DNA of 34,451 bases, taken from the NCBI GenBank assembly GCA_021464525.1, contig JADRCO010000407.1, positions 1 to 34,451 of the forward strand, read 5' to 3'. Origin of the DNA: Rhizophagus sp. LPA8_4_AMF. Taxonomy: Eukaryota; Glomeromycota; Glomeromycetes; Glomerales; Glomeraceae. The notes under the pieces are model-generated. The model searched no databases, had not been told where the DNA came from, and saw only the letters and a list, made by a program, of their open reading frames with translations. This document shows, piece by piece, positions 10,264 through 22,164 of this stretch. The position numbers and the translations under genes were made by a program. Every line of letters begins with the position of its first letter. Position 1 is the first letter of the stretch.

Positions 10264-10858
10264 ATGGCTCTTGGATGGTAGAATAATAAAATATATATAT
10301 ATATATATTTTTTTCTAACTGATTCGTTTACAATATTAATTATTATTTATTTTCTCAAATCATTAAATTTTACTAGGGTTGCTCTCATTGTAGGTAAGAG
10401 ATTTAACTTTTTATAATTATTGAAAACATTATTCTGACGAAATAATTGTTTTTTCTCTTTTTTTTTTATAAAAAAAGCTGGAGGAGGTGCATTCTATTAT
10501 GCCAAAAAAGACATTGATGCAAGAAGAAGAGCTCAAGAAATTGCTAAAACTAGACCAGTCGAAAAATTAGAATGTAAGTTAATGTATGGTTTATTGTCAT
10601 TATTGACCAATCTATAATATACCTTTTATTGTAAATAATTGAATTTTTATTTTTTTTAAAAAAAAAAAGATTTAAATTTTTTAAATTTTCAAAAATGGTA
10701 TAACTTTTTCATTCGTATTTCTTTTTTTAGGGTGGCAAAAAGTTGAACAAGATGAAAAATCTAAATCAAATGTTACTAATGCTACTAGTGAAAGTTCAAC
10801 ATCATCATCATTGCCAAATACAGGACAAATTTCAACGAATAATGACACAAAGAAGTAA
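10264..10858 (+). CDS. Small single-pass protein, DUF4748-like, probably mitochondrial
   Basis: Four exons: 10264-10277, 10377-10393, 10478-10573 and 10731-10858. They give 84 residues. The protein begins MALGWVALIVAGGGAFYY, one hydrophobic glycine-rich helix, then AKKDIDARRRAQEIAKTRP and VEKLEWWQKVEQDEKS, followed by a Ser/Thr/Asn-rich tail. The short helix, YYAKKDIDARR and the E(W)WQK block resemble small fungal proteins grouped as DUF4748; this is from memory and not searched. The N-terminal helix followed by a basic stretch fits an inner-membrane mitochondrial protein, but that is inference. The first coding exon (14 bases) and the second (17 bases) are micro-exons. They are supported because only this splicing yields one continuous frame, with GT-AG ends at all three introns. 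Function is unknown. Confidence 0.75.
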
Positions 10859-11514
10859 TGACTCTTAATTATTATCATTTAACTAAAGATCCTATTTAAG
10901 GGTTAAAGCTCCCTTTCTTTTTTGTTAAAGAAATTACTTCGTAACAAAAAACTTCTTCATTTCTCTCCTTTTGCAGTTTATAAATGATTATCTTATAATT
11001 ATAAATGTTTAAGGGGAAAAAAATAATCAAAGACAGATTAACAAGAGATCATCTTTCTCCTAAAGGTATATTTTGTTTATTTACACATCTATAACGAAAA
11101 AAAAAATTATATCTAAAATCGTTGCAATAAAAAATTAAAAAAGAAAAGGATTTATTTAATTGTGTAAGTATAAACATAATATAATTGGAAAAGTAAAAAT
11201 ATTATATTGGATCAAATGGAAACTATACCGAATTTATTAACGTATTGTGAAAGCCAAACTTAAGAGAATTTTTTTAGAAGATAGAGCTCAAAGAATGAAT
11301 TCATTGTTAACCTCCCTCGAATAAAATATCATCTAAAAATTATTCAACAGGGAACCCATGTATGGGCCAATTCTTATATACTGTTTCATGTAGCAGATTA
11401 TCATGAAAATTGATTATCATTAGATCTTTTATATAATAACGATATATAATTCCGTTTACGAATCGTTCGATATGTCGAAGTATAAACAGTTCGCTTTGTT
11501 GAGTTTGATAGTAA
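10859..11514. other. Convergent 3' intergenic region
   Basis: About 650 bases lie between the stop codons of the DUF4748-like gene (plus) and the GNAT gene (minus), so this should hold both 3' untranslated regions. It has A runs and AATAAA-like strings (for example near 11128 and 11321), but no site could be assigned with confidence. No gene or repeat was seen. Confidence 0.5.
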
Positions 11515-12130
11515 TTAAAAATCTTTTCCCATTTTAACGTGTTCTATCCCAGCTTCATAAAAAATTTCATCGCTCAACACCTTATATCCTTTGTTTTCAT
11601 ACCATGATGATTTATATTTTTGTGCATGAAGAATACATTTTTCATAACCTAATTGTGATCTAGCAAATGATTCTGCTTTATGTAATAATAAAGCTCCTAT
11701 CCCTTCTCCTCTATACTCTTTTAAAACTGATAATCGTCCAATTTTAGCAATTTTTGGCGTATTGTCATCATAAGGATATATTCTTAATGTACCAATTGGT
11801 TGTGTATTCTTTAGTGCTAAAAAATGATTACAATTTAATGATGTGTCATGTCTAAAGATCCATTAATAAAATTAGTATATATTTATTATAATAGAATTTT
11901 TATTCGTTTTTTTTTTAAAAAAAAAACTTACTCATCAATTTCTTCCTCAATAGGACAACTTTGTTCTTTAACGAATACTTCTTTTCTCACTTGAAGACAT
12001 TTTTCCTTTTCTTTTTTATCAAAAAAATAAGGAAATGTATTATTTTTTTAATTATTAATTTTTAATTAATATATAAATAATATTTTAAACCTTCTTGAGT
12101 TGTAACATGAACTATTTCAATATCTCCCAT
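11515..12130 (-). CDS. GNAT-family N-acetyltransferase
   Basis: Three exons: 12091-12130, 11932-12010 and 11851-11515. They give 151 residues. The N-terminal part has CLQVRKEVFVKEQSCPIEEE, matching the VRxxVFxxEQxxPxxxE signature of the small ElaA/YjcF-like branch of GCN5-related acetyltransferases. This is followed by QPIGTLRIYP, then IGRLSVLKEYRGEGIGALLL, which holds the acetyl-CoA pyrophosphate-binding R/QxxGxG motif. The end has YKSSWYENKGYKV, the usual late strand and helix. The length of about 150 residues is normal for a single GNAT domain. The substrate cannot be told from sequence. The start Met is the only one in frame with exon 2, and the intron before exon 2 ends in an A-rich tract, so that acceptor (12011) is the weakest junction. 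Confidence 0.85.
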
Positions 12131-12338
12131 TTTAAAAACTGAATTTTTTTTTTTTAAAATAAAAAAAAAATTTCGTTTATTTATTTATATTTGGTAACAC
12201 TTGTAAATCTTGTCAATCAATACAATCAATATAGAAATATAGAATACGGAGTTTTTATTGTTGTTTTTTTTCAAATACAAGATAAAAAAGATGAATAATA
12301 AATAATAATATAAATAAAAAATATGTTACGAAATTCTC

Positions 12339-15300
12339 TCACAATTCATGGAAATCTTTACCATTTTTTGTGGCTTTAACGTATCCCATCCTAATAACAA
12401 AATCTCCAAATCTTTCACCATCATTTCTTTCTTTAGCATATCTGTTTAACATAGGTTTTAATTCTCCTAATATGTCATCTTCTTTCAAATTTTCTTTATA
12501 TAATTTATTTAATCTTTGCCCATAAAATCCTCCTCCTAAATAAAGGTTATAAGTTCCAATTGCTTTACCCACAAAAGCAATTTCTGCTACGTAAGGTCGT
12601 GCGCATCCATTTGGACATCCTGTCATTCTAATTGTAATCGCATCCTCTCTTAATCCACATTCTTCAATAATAATTTCTAATTTACTTACAAGTGTTGGTA
12701 AATATCTTTCGGATTCTGCCATTGCTAATCCACATGTTGGTAATGCTACACACGACATTGAATTCAATCTTAAACCAGTAAATAGTAAATTATCCAACTT
12801 ATATTTTTTCAATAATTGTTCAATTTGTTCCTTATCTTGTTCTGATACATTTCCTAATATAAGATGTTGATTTGGTGTTAACCGAAAATCTCCTTTATGA
12901 ACTTTTGCAATTTCTCTTAATCCTGTTTTTATAGGTTCTCCTGGTAAATCTATAACACGTCCATTTTCTATATACATACAAAAATGCCATTTATCATCAA
13001 CACCTTTTGTCCATCCATATCTATCCGCATTATCTTCAAATTTATATTCTTTTGGTGAATCCAATTTAAATCCTAATCGAGATTCAACTTCTTCTCGGAA
13101 CCAATCCAAGTCACGATCATCAATTGTATACTTAAGTCTTGCGTGTTTTCTATTTGAACGATCTCCAAAATCTCTTTGAACCAACATCACTTTTTCTCCA
13201 ACATCGATTGCTTGATCTGGTTTACAAAATCCAATTAACTGACCCAAATTAGGATATGTCTTCTTATTATTATGCGTCATACCCATTCCACCTCCGACTG
13301 TCACGTTATATCCTAAAAGCTTGCCATTATCATCGGAAATTGCAATATAACCCAAGTCGTGAGCAAATACATCGACATCATTATTAGGTGGAACCGCAAC
13401 CGCAACCTTGAATTTACGTGGCAAATAAGTAGGTCCATACAATGGTTCAAAATCTTGTACGGCTTGTCCTGCTACCATCTTATCATCTAACCAGATTTCA
13501 TGATATGCTGCCGTTCTCGGTGACAAATGTGCACTTAATTTCTTTACAAAATCTTGTACTTCTGCATGCATTTCAGAAATAAGTGGATTTGGATTACACA
13601 TAATATTCCTGTTAACATCTCCACATGCCGCTAACGTATCCAATAAACATTTATTAATATCACGTATAGTTTGTTTCAAGTTTCGTTTAAGAACTCCGTG
13701 TAACTGATAAGCTTGTCTAGTAGTTAATTTCAACGATTTATTTCCATATTTATCAGAGATTTCGTCCATAGCTAACCATTGACTAGCTTTAGAAATTCCT
13801 CCTGGAACTCTAACTCGTATCATAAATTGAAAAGCCTTTTCTAAACCTTGAGCTTTTCTTTCATCTCTCAAATCACGATCATCTTGTTGATAAATTCCAT
13901 GAAATTTAGTTAATTTAGTATCTCGTTCAGATAATGCACCTGTTGAAGTATCCTCTAAACCTTCCGCAATTGTTCCTCTTAAATAATTTGATTCCACTTT
14001 CATATCATCATCAGTTCTTTTAGGTTCTTCAACAACTGTACCAAGTAATTCAACTCCAAGAGCTTTCCAAAGTTCAGGCTCCCAAGCTTGAAATCCAGTT
14101 TCATATCCATCAGCATCTTGATCATCTCCTAAGCCAAGTGGTGTCAATCTTACTCCTCCTAATAATTCTAACCTTGCATCTAAATCTTTACCGGGTTTAT
14201 TATAATAAATTGCATCTTCTTCTCTTGGCCAATAATGACTATCTCCTAATCCAAAAACTGCATACCTTGACTCTGAAAACGAAATATCCGTAGTAGTAGA
14301 AACATGTTTCCAGAATTCACGTGCATTCTGTGGAAATTCTCCTTGACCAGCTGTACAACAAACAAGAACCAAATTTTTTTCTAAAGTAATATCTTCAATC
14401 GGATAATCATCCATTGCCATACATCGTGCATTAACTCCTCTAGCTGTTGCACCTTTTTGTAATCTTCTTGCTACACCTTCGGCATTACCATTATCCGATC
14501 CAAATAAGATTAATAATGGTGGACCTGTTAAACCACCTAATAATTTATCATAAGCTGATTTTGCAAGAGACTTTTGTTTTGCTTTAATTTCTGATTCAAG
14601 AGAATTTATTACTAATGGAGAATATTCTGGACGTGAACGAACTAATTGTGTTAAATGATTTTCTCTATCCAAGAAATTTTGAAGTTCTTGCTTAATTCGT
14701 TCAGAATCTAAAAGGAATGGTTCCAATCCTTCCTTTTCCAATTGAGGATTCCATCTATATAATGGCCAATAACCAGTATCTACAGCCAGTTTTGTTTCTT
14801 TCAATACTGTAATAGTAGTATCCTCTTCAGAATGATAAGGAAGATAAGCCAAAACAATTGATGGACCTTTGAATTTTTCCGCTTCCATTAATGCATGCAA
14901 AACTTGAGTATAAGAAGAATATAATGCTACGGAAGCTACATAAACGTCACCATAATTCATGGCGTATAAACCAATATCCTTTTTACGTTTTTCCGGATCG
15001 GCTGCAATACGTGTTGTATAAGGTTGTGAATCAATAATTAACATATTAATATCTTTTCCAGAAGAAATTACGTGATGAACGCCAGAACCTCCAATATCAT
15101 AAGCCCATGCATCTGAACCAATTACCCATTGAGATGGTTTAACGAACAAATCTTTGGATTGAAAAACTTCCGTAATGGAAGGATGAGTTGGAGGTGATGA
15201 TGTAAGAATTTCTGTAATTTGGTTCCCAAATTTTTTTGAAAGAATAGAATCATCTTTATGTAAAAGCCATTGTGATAACGCTGTGTGAAGGGATTCAGAA

Positions 15301-16838
15301 ATGTTGATAGAATTGTCTTTAACAACACGTGTCACGAGATCTACTAATTGAGCTCGTTCATGAAGTTTTGCTAATAAAACTCCAAATCCAAATTCTGGTG
15401 TAGATTTTACAATTTCAAAATTTCCAGCATCTCGTTTTAAAGCAGAATTAGCAATATATAATCTTTCACCAAAAACTTCCCTAAGCATTTTAAGGTAAGG
15501 TTTTTCCAACACGGGTGAATTTTCAATATAGTCCGTATTATCATGATCATTAAAATCGGTAATATCTTTCGTCTGTGATTTGGGTAATTCTTTACCAAGA
15601 ATGAAATTACGAGAAGGTTCATTTGAATTAAGATTTTCAAATAGTTGCGAAACTTCGGTATCAATTGAATCTTTTTTTAAAGCACCATATTGACCACATA
15701 TAATAAGAGGCGATTGTTCAGACCAATAATTACGATTTTGAAAAGCTGATACAACGTCTAAATACAAAGGAGTCCATTTGGTTGTACGAGGAATAACTTG
15801 TTCTAATACGGCAACATTTTTTACAGATTTTGGAACATTCTTAAGTAAATATTGATCAGACCAAGGACGATATAATCTTACTTTAAGTAAACCGATATTT
15901 GTAATTTCAGTTTTCTCAAAAAAATTTTTATTTAAAAGTGTCGCTCCGGAACCCAAAGTAATGATTATTGATTCTGATTTTTCATCGCCAGAAAATTCAA
16001 TTAATTTATAAGATCTAGTTGTTGCTTGTTTAAACTTTTCAAATATATTTTCGGTGATAATGAAAAAATCATCGTTATTATTATTGGTTTTGGTTTTGTT
16101 GTTATTTTTAGAACCTTCATTTGCAGCCGTTTCATCTTGTTGGTCATCGGTTGATGATGGAATACCATTATAAGATCTAAAGTAAAATTCGGTAGATTTA
16201 TTTTCGTTTGAAGCTAAAATAGAATCACGATATTGTTTAACATCAGATTCTTCGACGAGTTTTTTTATCTCGTCATTTCCGAACTTCTTAATTTTTCCTT
16301 TTGATTCATCATTATCAAAGAAATGTATAACAGAAACTCCAGTTTTTAAAGCAATTGAATGAGCAATTAAAGCCATATCTGAAGTGTCTTGACCACCATT
16401 AGAATGTAATAAAGCAAATCCAGTTTGTCTTAAAGCCATAATATTGGTATAATCACCTAATTGGTTTGATTCATTTTTATCTAAAGCAATATGAATAACT
16501 AAACTACCACCATTCTTATTCTTATTATTATTAGATATTTTATAAAGGTGTGGTATAGAATTAATTAAAACATTATTTGAAGAATTTGAAGGTATAATTA
16601 CACTAATTAAAGAACCTTTAGATAATTGAATATGTAATTTTGAAAATGGGTCAGAAATTGAACTCAAAATTTCTAATTCCGGTATTCCATTAAAAATATT
16701 TTTCTTTCTTGTTTGATTTGTTAATTCTGATACAATCGAAGATTTTAATGAAGATTTTGGTGAATTCGATTCTATAATATAAATTAAATCGCTTACTGAA
16801 TAAGCAATTCTGGCCGCTCCTATTAATGATGATGTCAT
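12339..16838 (-). CDS. MET5: Sulfite reductase [NADPH] beta subunit (siroheme hemoprotein)
   Basis: One uninterrupted exon of 1499 residues, slightly longer than the yeast protein (Met5/Ecm17, about 1440). It catalyses six-electron reduction of sulfite to sulfide in sulfate assimilation, with the flavoprotein alpha subunit (Met10), which is not in this window. Domain order: a pyruvate:ferredoxin-oxidoreductase-like N-terminal half (about 1-430, with a second part to about 760 including [19 protein letters not shown] near 570); a flavodoxin-like domain from about 770 ([19 protein letters not shown]); then the nitrite/sulfite reductase hemoprotein region from about 950 to the end. The 4Fe-4S/siroheme cysteines are visible as C-x5-C in [11 protein letters not shown] (near 1363) and C-x3-C in [10 protein letters not shown] (near 1407). 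An Asn/Asp-rich low-complexity insert lies near 225-255. The absence of introns contrasts with all neighbours. Confidence 0.95.
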   Translation of the reverse strand: MTSSLIGAARIAYSVSDLIYIIESNSPKSSLKSSIVSELTNQTRKKNIFNGIPELEILSSISDPFSKLHIQLSKGSLISVIIPSNSSNNVLINSIPHLYKISNNNKNKNGGSLVIHIALDKNESNQLGDYTNIMALRQTGFALLHSNGGQDTSDMALIAHSIALKTGVSVIHFFDNDESKGKIKKFGNDEIKKLVEESDVKQYRDSILASNENKSTEFYFRSYNGIPSSTDDQQDETAANEGSKNNNKTKTNNNNDDFFIITENIFEKFKQATTRSYKLIEFSGDEKSESIIITLGSGATLLNKNFFEKTEITNIGLLKVRLYRPWSDQYLLKNVPKSVKNVAVLEQVIPRTTKWTPLYLDVVSAFQNRNYWSEQSPLIICGQYGALKKDSIDTEVSQLFENLNSNEPSRNFILGKELPKSQTKDITDFNDHDNTDYIENSPVLEKPYLKMLREVFGERLYIANSALKRDAGNFEIVKSTPEFGFGVLLAKLHERAQLVDLVTRVVKDNSINISESLHTALSQWLLHKDDSILSKKFGNQITEILTSSPPTHPSITEVFQSKDLFVKPSQWVIGSDAWAYDIGGSGVHHVISSGKDINMLIIDSQPYTTRIAADPEKRKKDIGLYAMNYGDVYVASVALYSSYTQVLHALMEAEKFKGPSIVLAYLPYHSEEDTTITVLKETKLAVDTGYWPLYRWNPQLEKEGLEPFLLDSERIKQELQNFLDRENHLTQLVRSRPEYSPLVINSLESEIKAKQKSLAKSAYDKLLGGLTGPPLLILFGSDNGNAEGVARRLQKGATARGVNARCMAMDDYPIEDITLEKNLVLVCCTAGQGEFPQNAREFWKHVSTTTDISFSESRYAVFGLGDSHYWPREEDAIYYNKPGKDLDARLELLGGVRLTPLGLGDDQDADGYETGFQAWEPELWKALGVELLGTVVEEPKRTDDDMKVESNYLRGTIAEGLEDTSTGALSERDTKLTKFHGIYQQDDRDLRDERKAQGLEKAFQFMIRVRVPGGISKASQWLAMDEISDKYGNKSLKLTTRQAYQLHGVLKRNLKQTIRDINKCLLDTLAACGDVNRNIMCNPNPLISEMHAEVQDFVKKLSAHLSPRTAAYHEIWLDDKMVAGQAVQDFEPLYGPTYLPRKFKVAVAVPPNNDVDVFAHDLGYIAISDDNGKLLGYNVTVGGGMGMTHNNKKTYPNLGQLIGFCKPDQAIDVGEKVMLVQRDFGDRSNRKHARLKYTIDDRDLDWFREEVESRLGFKLDSPKEYKFEDNADRYGWTKGVDDKWHFCMYIENGRVIDLPGEPIKTGLREIAKVHKGDFRLTPNQHLILGNVSEQDKEQIEQLLKKYKLDNLLFTGLRLNSMSCVALPTCGLAMAESERYLPTLVSKLEIIIEECGLREDAITIRMTGCPNGCARPYVAEIAFVGKAIGTYNLYLGGGFYGQRLNKLYKENLKEDDILGELKPMLNRYAKERNDGERFGDFVIRMGYVKATKNGKDFHEL

Positions 16839-17756
16839 GTTTTTAACTTATTCGAAGCTAAAAACTCGAATTATAATCAACAAATTTCTCTTTCTATTAA
16901 AATTGATAATTATCGTTAAAAATATAAAACTTCAATTTTAAATTATAAAGAGGGAAAATGCATTGATTTCACATCAAGAAAAACAATTTTTTTATAAAAA
17001 ATTCAGTAACACAAGATTATTATTATTTTTTTTTTTTTGGATTAATAATCATCAAAATACTCCACATTTGATTTGAGATTTGCACAAATTGATGATTTAC
17101 ATCATTCATATTATTTATATCATATGAATTAAAAACTTCACATAATGTGGTTGGCAAAAAGTTGATTATAAATCACAACTCTTTCCGATAAATTTTTTAT
17201 TTAATATAATGGATGGGAAAAAAAATATCAGTATTCGACACATACCGATATTTACGTTTATATGTAGCCGCACCCCTTTTTTCACGTAATGCAGGCCAAT
17301 GAATGCCATTGCTTTCAAGATCATAACATATAAGGTAATTTACGAACATGTATTTTAGTTAGGCGCATCAGATGGCGCAATATGAACAGAATTTGATGGC
17401 ATATAGATATTTTATTTACACTCATGTAGCATGACGTTCTCTAAATTATTGGTTAAGAGATGCTAAAAGCGAAAATGACTCAATTTTATATTTTAAAATA
17501 CACGACTAAAAAAAGTCATGGGATGTTTTTTTATTAATTATTCTACAATTAAAAAACTGAAACAATAAAATATGAAAAAATTACATTTTTTTTTTTTTAA
17601 TTCAGCGTAATAAATAAGAAAATTTTGATGATTTGATAAAAGTTTTTTTTTTGTCGTTTTGAGTGTTGTAATTATTTAACAAGTAATGAAAAAAAATGTC
17701 TGTCCAAATTGATTTTCCATCAATCCCACCCAGTTGTTGTTTTTTATGCTAATTTT
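16839..17756. other. Intergenic region upstream of sulfite reductase
   Basis: About 920 bases lie between the stop codon of the carbamoyl-phosphate synthase gene and the start of MET5, both on the minus strand. It should hold the MET5 promoter. I looked for a CACGTG (Cbf1-type) element and found none here. Poly-A/T tracts are frequent. A slightly less A+T-rich patch is seen at about 17240-17470, but with no gene-like content. Confidence 0.5.
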
Positions 17757-20700
17757 TTAACAGAATTTTCCTCCGATAAATTCTGACCAACTTTTAACTT
17801 CGGAAGGATGTTCTCCAGGAGCTTGACTACTTAATTCTTGTCTCTTTCTTTTAACGGCTTCTACAAATAATACAGCACATTTACCATCATTGACTAATGG
17901 TATGCCAAAATCGACTGCAGATCTTCTAGCAATATAATTTACATCTGTCGTTTGAGATGCTCTCAATTGAGCAAGATTGAATACAAAGTCAATATTATTA
18001 TTTTCGAATACTTGATGAAGTGCTTTCTTATTATTCTCTGGTAAACTTAATGTTGTAGCTTTAATATTATGTTGTGCCAAGTATTCTGTGACTTTTGGTG
18101 AACTTGTATAGAGTGGATGTCCCAAGTCTTTAGAAAGAGTGCTTGTTACTGTGATAAAATCATCATTGTTGGTAAAGTCATCTCTGCCAACCAAAATGCC
18201 ACCTCCAATTTTCGGTACTCGGAAATTTTGTGTGGATTGAATTGCTGACCAATATGCTTCATATTTATCTTTACCAAAACATGCGACTTCTCCTGTTGAT
18301 GCCATTTCAACTCCAAGGAATGGATCAGCTCCCGCAAGACGTGTCCATGAAAATTGTGGCACTTTGACTGCTTGATAATCTTTCTTTTCAGCCATAAGAT
18401 CAACTGGTTCTGGAACATCCTTACCACACAAAGCCCTAGTTGCAACATCAATGAAATTTGTACCGAGTACTTTTGATACGAATGGGAATGATCGGGAAGC
18501 ACGAAGATTGCATTCTATAACCTTCAATTCTGATTCTCCATCAGGGTTGTCCTTTTTGATAATTTGCATATTGAAAGGTCCTGTTATCTCAAAAGCCTTG
18601 GCAACCTTTTGAGCAATTTCCTTTAATCTAGCCATAGTATGATCATTAATATCGCGAGGCGGTAGTACCAAAGTAGCGTCACCAGAATGTACACCAGCAT
18701 TTTCAACATGTTCAGATACGGCATGGACTAAAACTTTACCCTTATAAGCAACAGCATCAACATCAATTTCTGCTGCAGGTGAAATAAATTTAGTAATAAC
18801 CACTGGGTGCAATGGTGAAACTGATGTAGCTTCGGAAAGATTCTTATGTAGAGCTTCATGCGTATGACAAACGTTCATAGCAGCCCCAGAAAGTACATAA
18901 GAAGGACGAACAAGAACTGGATAACCAACTTTATCAGCAAATTTCTCAGCTTCTTCAGCACTTGATAATTCTTTCCATTCAGGTTGATCCACTCCAATTT
19001 GATCTAATATTTGAGAAAATTTAAATCGATCCTCAGCTTTATCAATACTAACAGGACTTGTTCCCAAAATATTAACATTGTTTTCATGCATTCTAAGTGC
19101 AATATTCTGTGGTAATTGTCCACCCACAGAAACGATAACTCCTTTAGCAGCTTCTTGTTCATAAATATCCATTACACGCTCGTAAGAAAGTTCCTCAAAA
19201 TATAGTCTGTCACATTCATCAAAATCTGTTGAAACGGTTTCAGGATTGTAATTAACCATAAGAGTCTTAAGTCCAAGATCTCGAAGAGCACGAATAGCTG
19301 ATACGCCACACCAGTCAAATTCGACAGATGATCCGATACGATAAACGCCAGAACCTAAAACCATGGTTCCATGTTCATCGAATTTAACATCATGTGTCGA
19401 AGCATTATATGTTGTGTACAAATAATTTGTGTTGGCAGGGAATTCAGCAGCAAGGGTATCGATCTTTTTGGTGAATGGTGTGATGCCATACTCTTTTCGA
19501 ACTTTGCGTACTTGATCTTCATTAGTATTTAACATTGCAGCAATTTGTGCATCCGAAAATCCTTTCTTCTTTGCTTCTTGTAACAATTCTTTGGAAACGT
19601 TTTCAAGTTTTTCGGCGTGTTTAATGTCATGTTGAACGTTTACAATGTTGCCCAATTTATAAAGGAACCATTTATCGATCTTCGTAAGGTTATGAATTTG
19701 ATCAATAGTATAATTCTTTTCAAGCATAGCGTGCCCAACTGCAAATAAACGACGATCAGTTGGAATTGAAAGAGATTTATCAAGATCAGGGAATGGTAAA
19801 GATTGGAAACCCTTGAACGAAGGGTCGACTTGACGAATGGCCTGAAGAAAAAAAGAAAAGAAAAGAATATTGATCAGAATACAGATACATTTATTATAAA
19901 GAGAATTTTTTTTTAAATTTACCTTTTGTAAACTTTCTTCAAATGTTCTACCAATAGCCATGACTTCACCAACACTCTTCATAGAACTACCAATTTCACG
20001 ATTAACATGTTGGAATTTGCTCAAATCCCATCTTGGAATCTTTGTAACAATATAGTCCAAAGATGGTTCGAAACAAGCAGTGGTGGTTTTTGTCACAGCA
20101 TTATGGAGTTCTGGAAGAGTGTGTCCTAAAGCGATCTTGGCAGCAACGAAAGCAAGAGGATATCCTGTAGCTTTGGATGCAAGAGCTCTGTTGAATCAAA
20201 ATAGAATAGAGTTACCAAATTGCTCATTTTTTTTAAAAAAATATATATATATATATTTAAACGTTTGAAACACTCACGAACTACGACTAAGACGAGCATT
20301 CACTTCAATAACTTTATATTCAAGACTTTTAGGGTTTAACGCATATTGAACATTGCATTCACCGACTACACCCAAATGACGAATAATTTTGATGGCTGCA
20401 GTTCTAAGCATATGATATTCTTCATCAGACAAAGTCTGACTCGGGGCGACCACAATGGAATCACCAGTATGAATACCAAGAGGATCAAAATTTTCCATAT
20501 TACATACTGTAATACAGTTGTTTGCAGCATCACGGACAACCTCATATTCTACTTCTTTCCATCCTTTCATTGATTTTTCAACAAGAATTTGCGGTGATAA
20601 TGATAAAGATTTAGCTGCTAAACTGTGAAGTTCTTCAGGATTATTTGCAAATCCAGAACCAAGACCTCCAAGTGCAAATGCCGATCGAACGATTATAGGA

Positions 20701-21698
20701 TAACCAATTTTTTCGGCAGCTGCAAGGGCATCATCAATCGTAGCAACTGCAGTCGATTCAGCGACAGGGATATCAATTTCTATTGTATAAAAAGAATTAA
20801 AATATTAATTGGAAAAAATTGTTACAAAAAATAATATCAATATATCTAAAAAAAATATCTTAATTACCTTTCAAAGCATCGGCAAAAAGAGCTCTGTCTT
20901 CACTCACTTCCAAGGTTCGAATAGGAGTACCCAAAACTTTAATTCCCAATCGTTTAAGAACTCCCATTTGTTCCAATTTAATACCCACGTTCAACCCAGT
21001 TTGACCTCCAAAAGTTAATAAAATACCATCTGGTCTTTCACGTTCAAGAATGTGAGTAAGATATTCGACTGTGACAGGGAGAAAATATACGCTATCGGCC
21101 AAGGCATGTGATGTTTGGATGGTGGCAATATTTGGATTAACTAAAATCGTGCTAATGCCTGATTCTCGTAAAGCTTTAATGGCTTGTGAACCTAGATTTA
21201 ACATAATAATAAAATCATTAGTTCTATTTATCTTAACTAAAATTAATTCAGATATAAATTATATTTACCAGAATAATCGAATTCGCCAGCTTGTCCTATA
21301 GATAAACCACCAGATCCTACTACAAGAACTTTTTTAACATCGACTTTAGGGACATCTGCAAATATGAGATCCCGTGTTTCATCTATAACTTTTTTATGAG
21401 CACTTTCTTCTTGATGTTGAACCGCAGTTGTATTATAAAAGTGATAAGATATTCGAGCTGTTGTTGGTCGAAAAGACCGTAAATAAGGAGATGTAAAGGC
21501 ACCTAAAGAAGGAGTAACACACGAATTTTGGAATGGTGTGGTAGTAGTGGAAGGAGTTAAAATTCTACGAGTTGTAGAAGTTGTTGTAGTTTTGTGAAAA
21601 CCCCGAGAAACCTTGGGTATAGAAGTTTGAACTCTAGATAATAATATTGAACTAACTCTACGTACGGGACTTGGGGACCTAATAAAATTACTATACAT
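17757..21698 (-). CDS. CPA2: Carbamoyl-phosphate synthase, arginine-specific large chain, mitochondrial-type
   Basis: Five exons: 21269-21698, 20868-21191, 20278-20779, 19923-20187 and 17757-19841. They give 1201 residues. The enzyme makes carbamoyl phosphate from bicarbonate, ATP and glutamine-derived ammonia, and works with a separate glutaminase small subunit not present here. The first about 115 residues are Ser/Thr/Arg-rich with few acids ([14 protein letters not shown]), as in a mitochondrial presequence; the yeast Cpa2 (about 1118) lacks one and Neurospora ARG-3 has one. Then come the first carboxyphosphate domain ([39 protein letters not shown]), the oligomerisation domain ([10 protein letters not shown]), the second ATP-grasp domain ([37 protein letters not shown]) and a C-terminal MGS-like regulatory domain ([18 protein letters not shown]). 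All introns fall in the first half; the second half is one exon. There is no linked aspartate carbamoyltransferase domain, arguing against the pyrimidine enzyme. Confidence 0.95.
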
Positions 21699-22154
21699 AA
21701 TTATGAATTTTTTCGTGTATAATTATCATTCATAGAAAAAAATTTTGAATAAAGTAACTATTTGGCTCTTTATTATTAGCCGTAGAAGGAGACCTACCTG
21801 CTCTGTTATGAAGGGTTTATAAATACCTTAACCAAGTTTTTGTTGATGATAAGAAAAGAAACGATGAAAGATAATCAATCTTCTTCATTAGGTAATAGGA
21901 TCGACGAATCAGTAGATGACTCAAATTTATCAGATATTAGCCAATAAATTCATCTAGCTTACCTGAAATGAGATAATTATAATTTTGTGTTCAATAAGGA
22001 AAGCGCCAATGCGCCGTTCATCCATCAATTGATGGGTAGTGCCGTTGGCAAAATCAATTGATTACAAAAATCTTTCATTTTTTAGCGAAACAAATGAATC
22101 AAATTATGTATAACCTTTTTTTTTATATTTGATTATCAAGAAAGGTCCAAGCTC

Positions 22155-22164
22155 ATCACGTGAT
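22155..22164. promoter_or_regulatory. ATCACGTGAT palindrome (E-box core) upstream of carbamoyl-phosphate synthase
   Basis: This is a perfect 10-base palindrome with a CACGTG core, about 460 bases upstream of the carbamoyl-phosphate synthase start codon. CACGTG is the known core for fungal bHLH factors of the Cbf1/Pho4 type. Binding here is inference. The same 10-mer occurs in intron 1 of the ornithine carbamoyltransferase gene. It may instead be a common genomic motif. Confidence 0.3.

Noticed and set aside
10681-10878. 65-codon minus-strand frame
   Set aside because: It is the antisense shadow of the last exon of the DUF4748-like gene, whose spliced frame is better supported.
15122-15664. 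Open frames on the minus strand within sulfite reductase
   Set aside because: They lie in shifted frames inside the clearly coding 1499-residue reading frame.
17240-17470. Less A+T-rich patch suspected of holding a tRNA or small RNA
   Set aside because: No cloverleaf arms or GTTCRA-type T-loop could be found on either strand.
20346-21018. Plus-strand frames opposite carbamoyl-phosphate synthase
   Set aside because: They are antisense to exons with unmistakable family motifs.
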